Assembly: GCA_030639165.1 (NCBI GenBank)
Contig: DAOWDF010000134.1
Coordinates: 1 to 6,561 of the forward strand
Length of the DNA stretch: 6,561 nt
Direction: 5' to 3'
Source of the DNA: Alphaproteobacteria bacterium
GTDB taxonomy: Bacteria > Pseudomonadota > Alphaproteobacteria > Micavibrionales > Micavibrionaceae
A model generated the notes under the pieces. It searched no databases. It saw only the letters and a list, made by a program, of their open reading frames with translations, and was not told where the DNA came from. Below are positions 6,275-6,561 of this stretch, piece by piece. The first letter of the stretch is position 1, and each line of letters starts with the position of its first letter. The translations under genes were made by a program, and so were the position numbers.

Positions 6275-6561
6275 ATGTTATTTAAAATACATAGTAATAT
6301 TACAAGTTTTGTTGTAATAGCTTGTTTGGGCTTAGCTTCTTGTGGTGGGCGTGTTGCTAACCCTGTTATGATTTCTCAATATGGTGACCAACAAAAAAGT
6401 TGTAAATCTCTACAATTTGATATGATGAATATACAAAATGAGATTCAGCGGCTTCTGCCTAAGTCAGATAAGACTGGTAAAAATGTTGCTTTAGGAGTAG
6501 CTGGTTGGTTTTTGATCGTTCCATGGTTTTTTATGGACTTTAAAAATGCAGAACAAGCAGA
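6275..6561 (+). CDS. Small putative lipoprotein of unknown function, 3'-truncated by window edge
   Basis: The frame stays open from ATG 6275 to the window end, giving 95 residues with no stop yet. A lipoprotein signal peptide is clear: a short Lys/His-containing start, a hydrophobic core (about 9-20) and the lipobox LASC with Cys23 as the lipidation site, followed by Gly-Gly. The mature part has a polar region with one further cysteine (43), then SLQFDMMNIQNEIQRLLP (45-62), likely helical, and a hydrophobic stretch VALGVAGWFLIVPWFFMD (71-88) that could be a membrane hairpin or helix. This layout recalls small uncharacterised bacterial lipoproteins, but I do not recognise a named family. AAAGAG at 6262-6267 gives a ribosome binding site seven bases before the ATG; AGG at 6271 is too close. 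The gene follows atpA by 72 bases on the same strand and may be co-transcribed. Confidence 0.8.
   Translation, partial: MLFKIHSNITSFVVIACLGLASCGGRVANPVMISQYGDQQKSCKSLQFDMMNIQNEIQRLLPKSDKTGKNVALGVAGWFLIVPWFFMDFKNAEQA

Overview
The window looks like a chromosomal segment of an alphaproteobacterium with moderately AT-rich DNA. This rests on three things: the mitochondria-like alpha subunit of ATP synthase, the delta-alpha (atpH-atpA) gene order, and the closeness of priA to atpH, which is a common arrangement in alphaproteobacteria. The genus cannot be told from this sequence.

Layout from left to right. The 3' part of priA (replication-restart helicase) enters from the left edge and ends at 1371. 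A gene-free spacer of about 280 bases follows, holding two short inverted repeats. Next comes a divergent pair of membrane-protein genes. One, on the minus strand (1651-3087), is a spermidine-synthase-like protein fused to a seven-segment membrane domain. The other, on the plus strand (3129-3953), is a TraX-like membrane acyltransferase. Only 41 bases separate their starts. After a 111-base leader comes the start of an F1 ATP synthase operon: atpH (TTG start, 4065-4655), overlapping atpA (4655-6202) by one base. A 72-base spacer with mutually exclusive hairpin arms then leads to the start of a small unidentified lipoprotein gene (6275 to beyond the right edge), where atpG would be expected.

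How the genes relate. AtpH and AtpA are parts of the same F1 machine and are almost certainly translationally coupled. PriA is an unrelated housekeeping neighbour. The two membrane-enzyme genes sit between these core loci and are visibly more AT-rich than priA, so they read as an accessory insertion. Both probably act in the inner membrane, but nothing in the sequence proves a shared pathway. The spermidine-synthase-like protein keeps the fold's landmarks but appears to lack both acidic residues typical of true spermidine synthases, so its reaction is open. No CRISPR array, tRNA, rRNA, transposase or integrase was seen. No clear new multi-gene system is proven; the best leads are the divergent pair and the atpA-lipoprotein junction.
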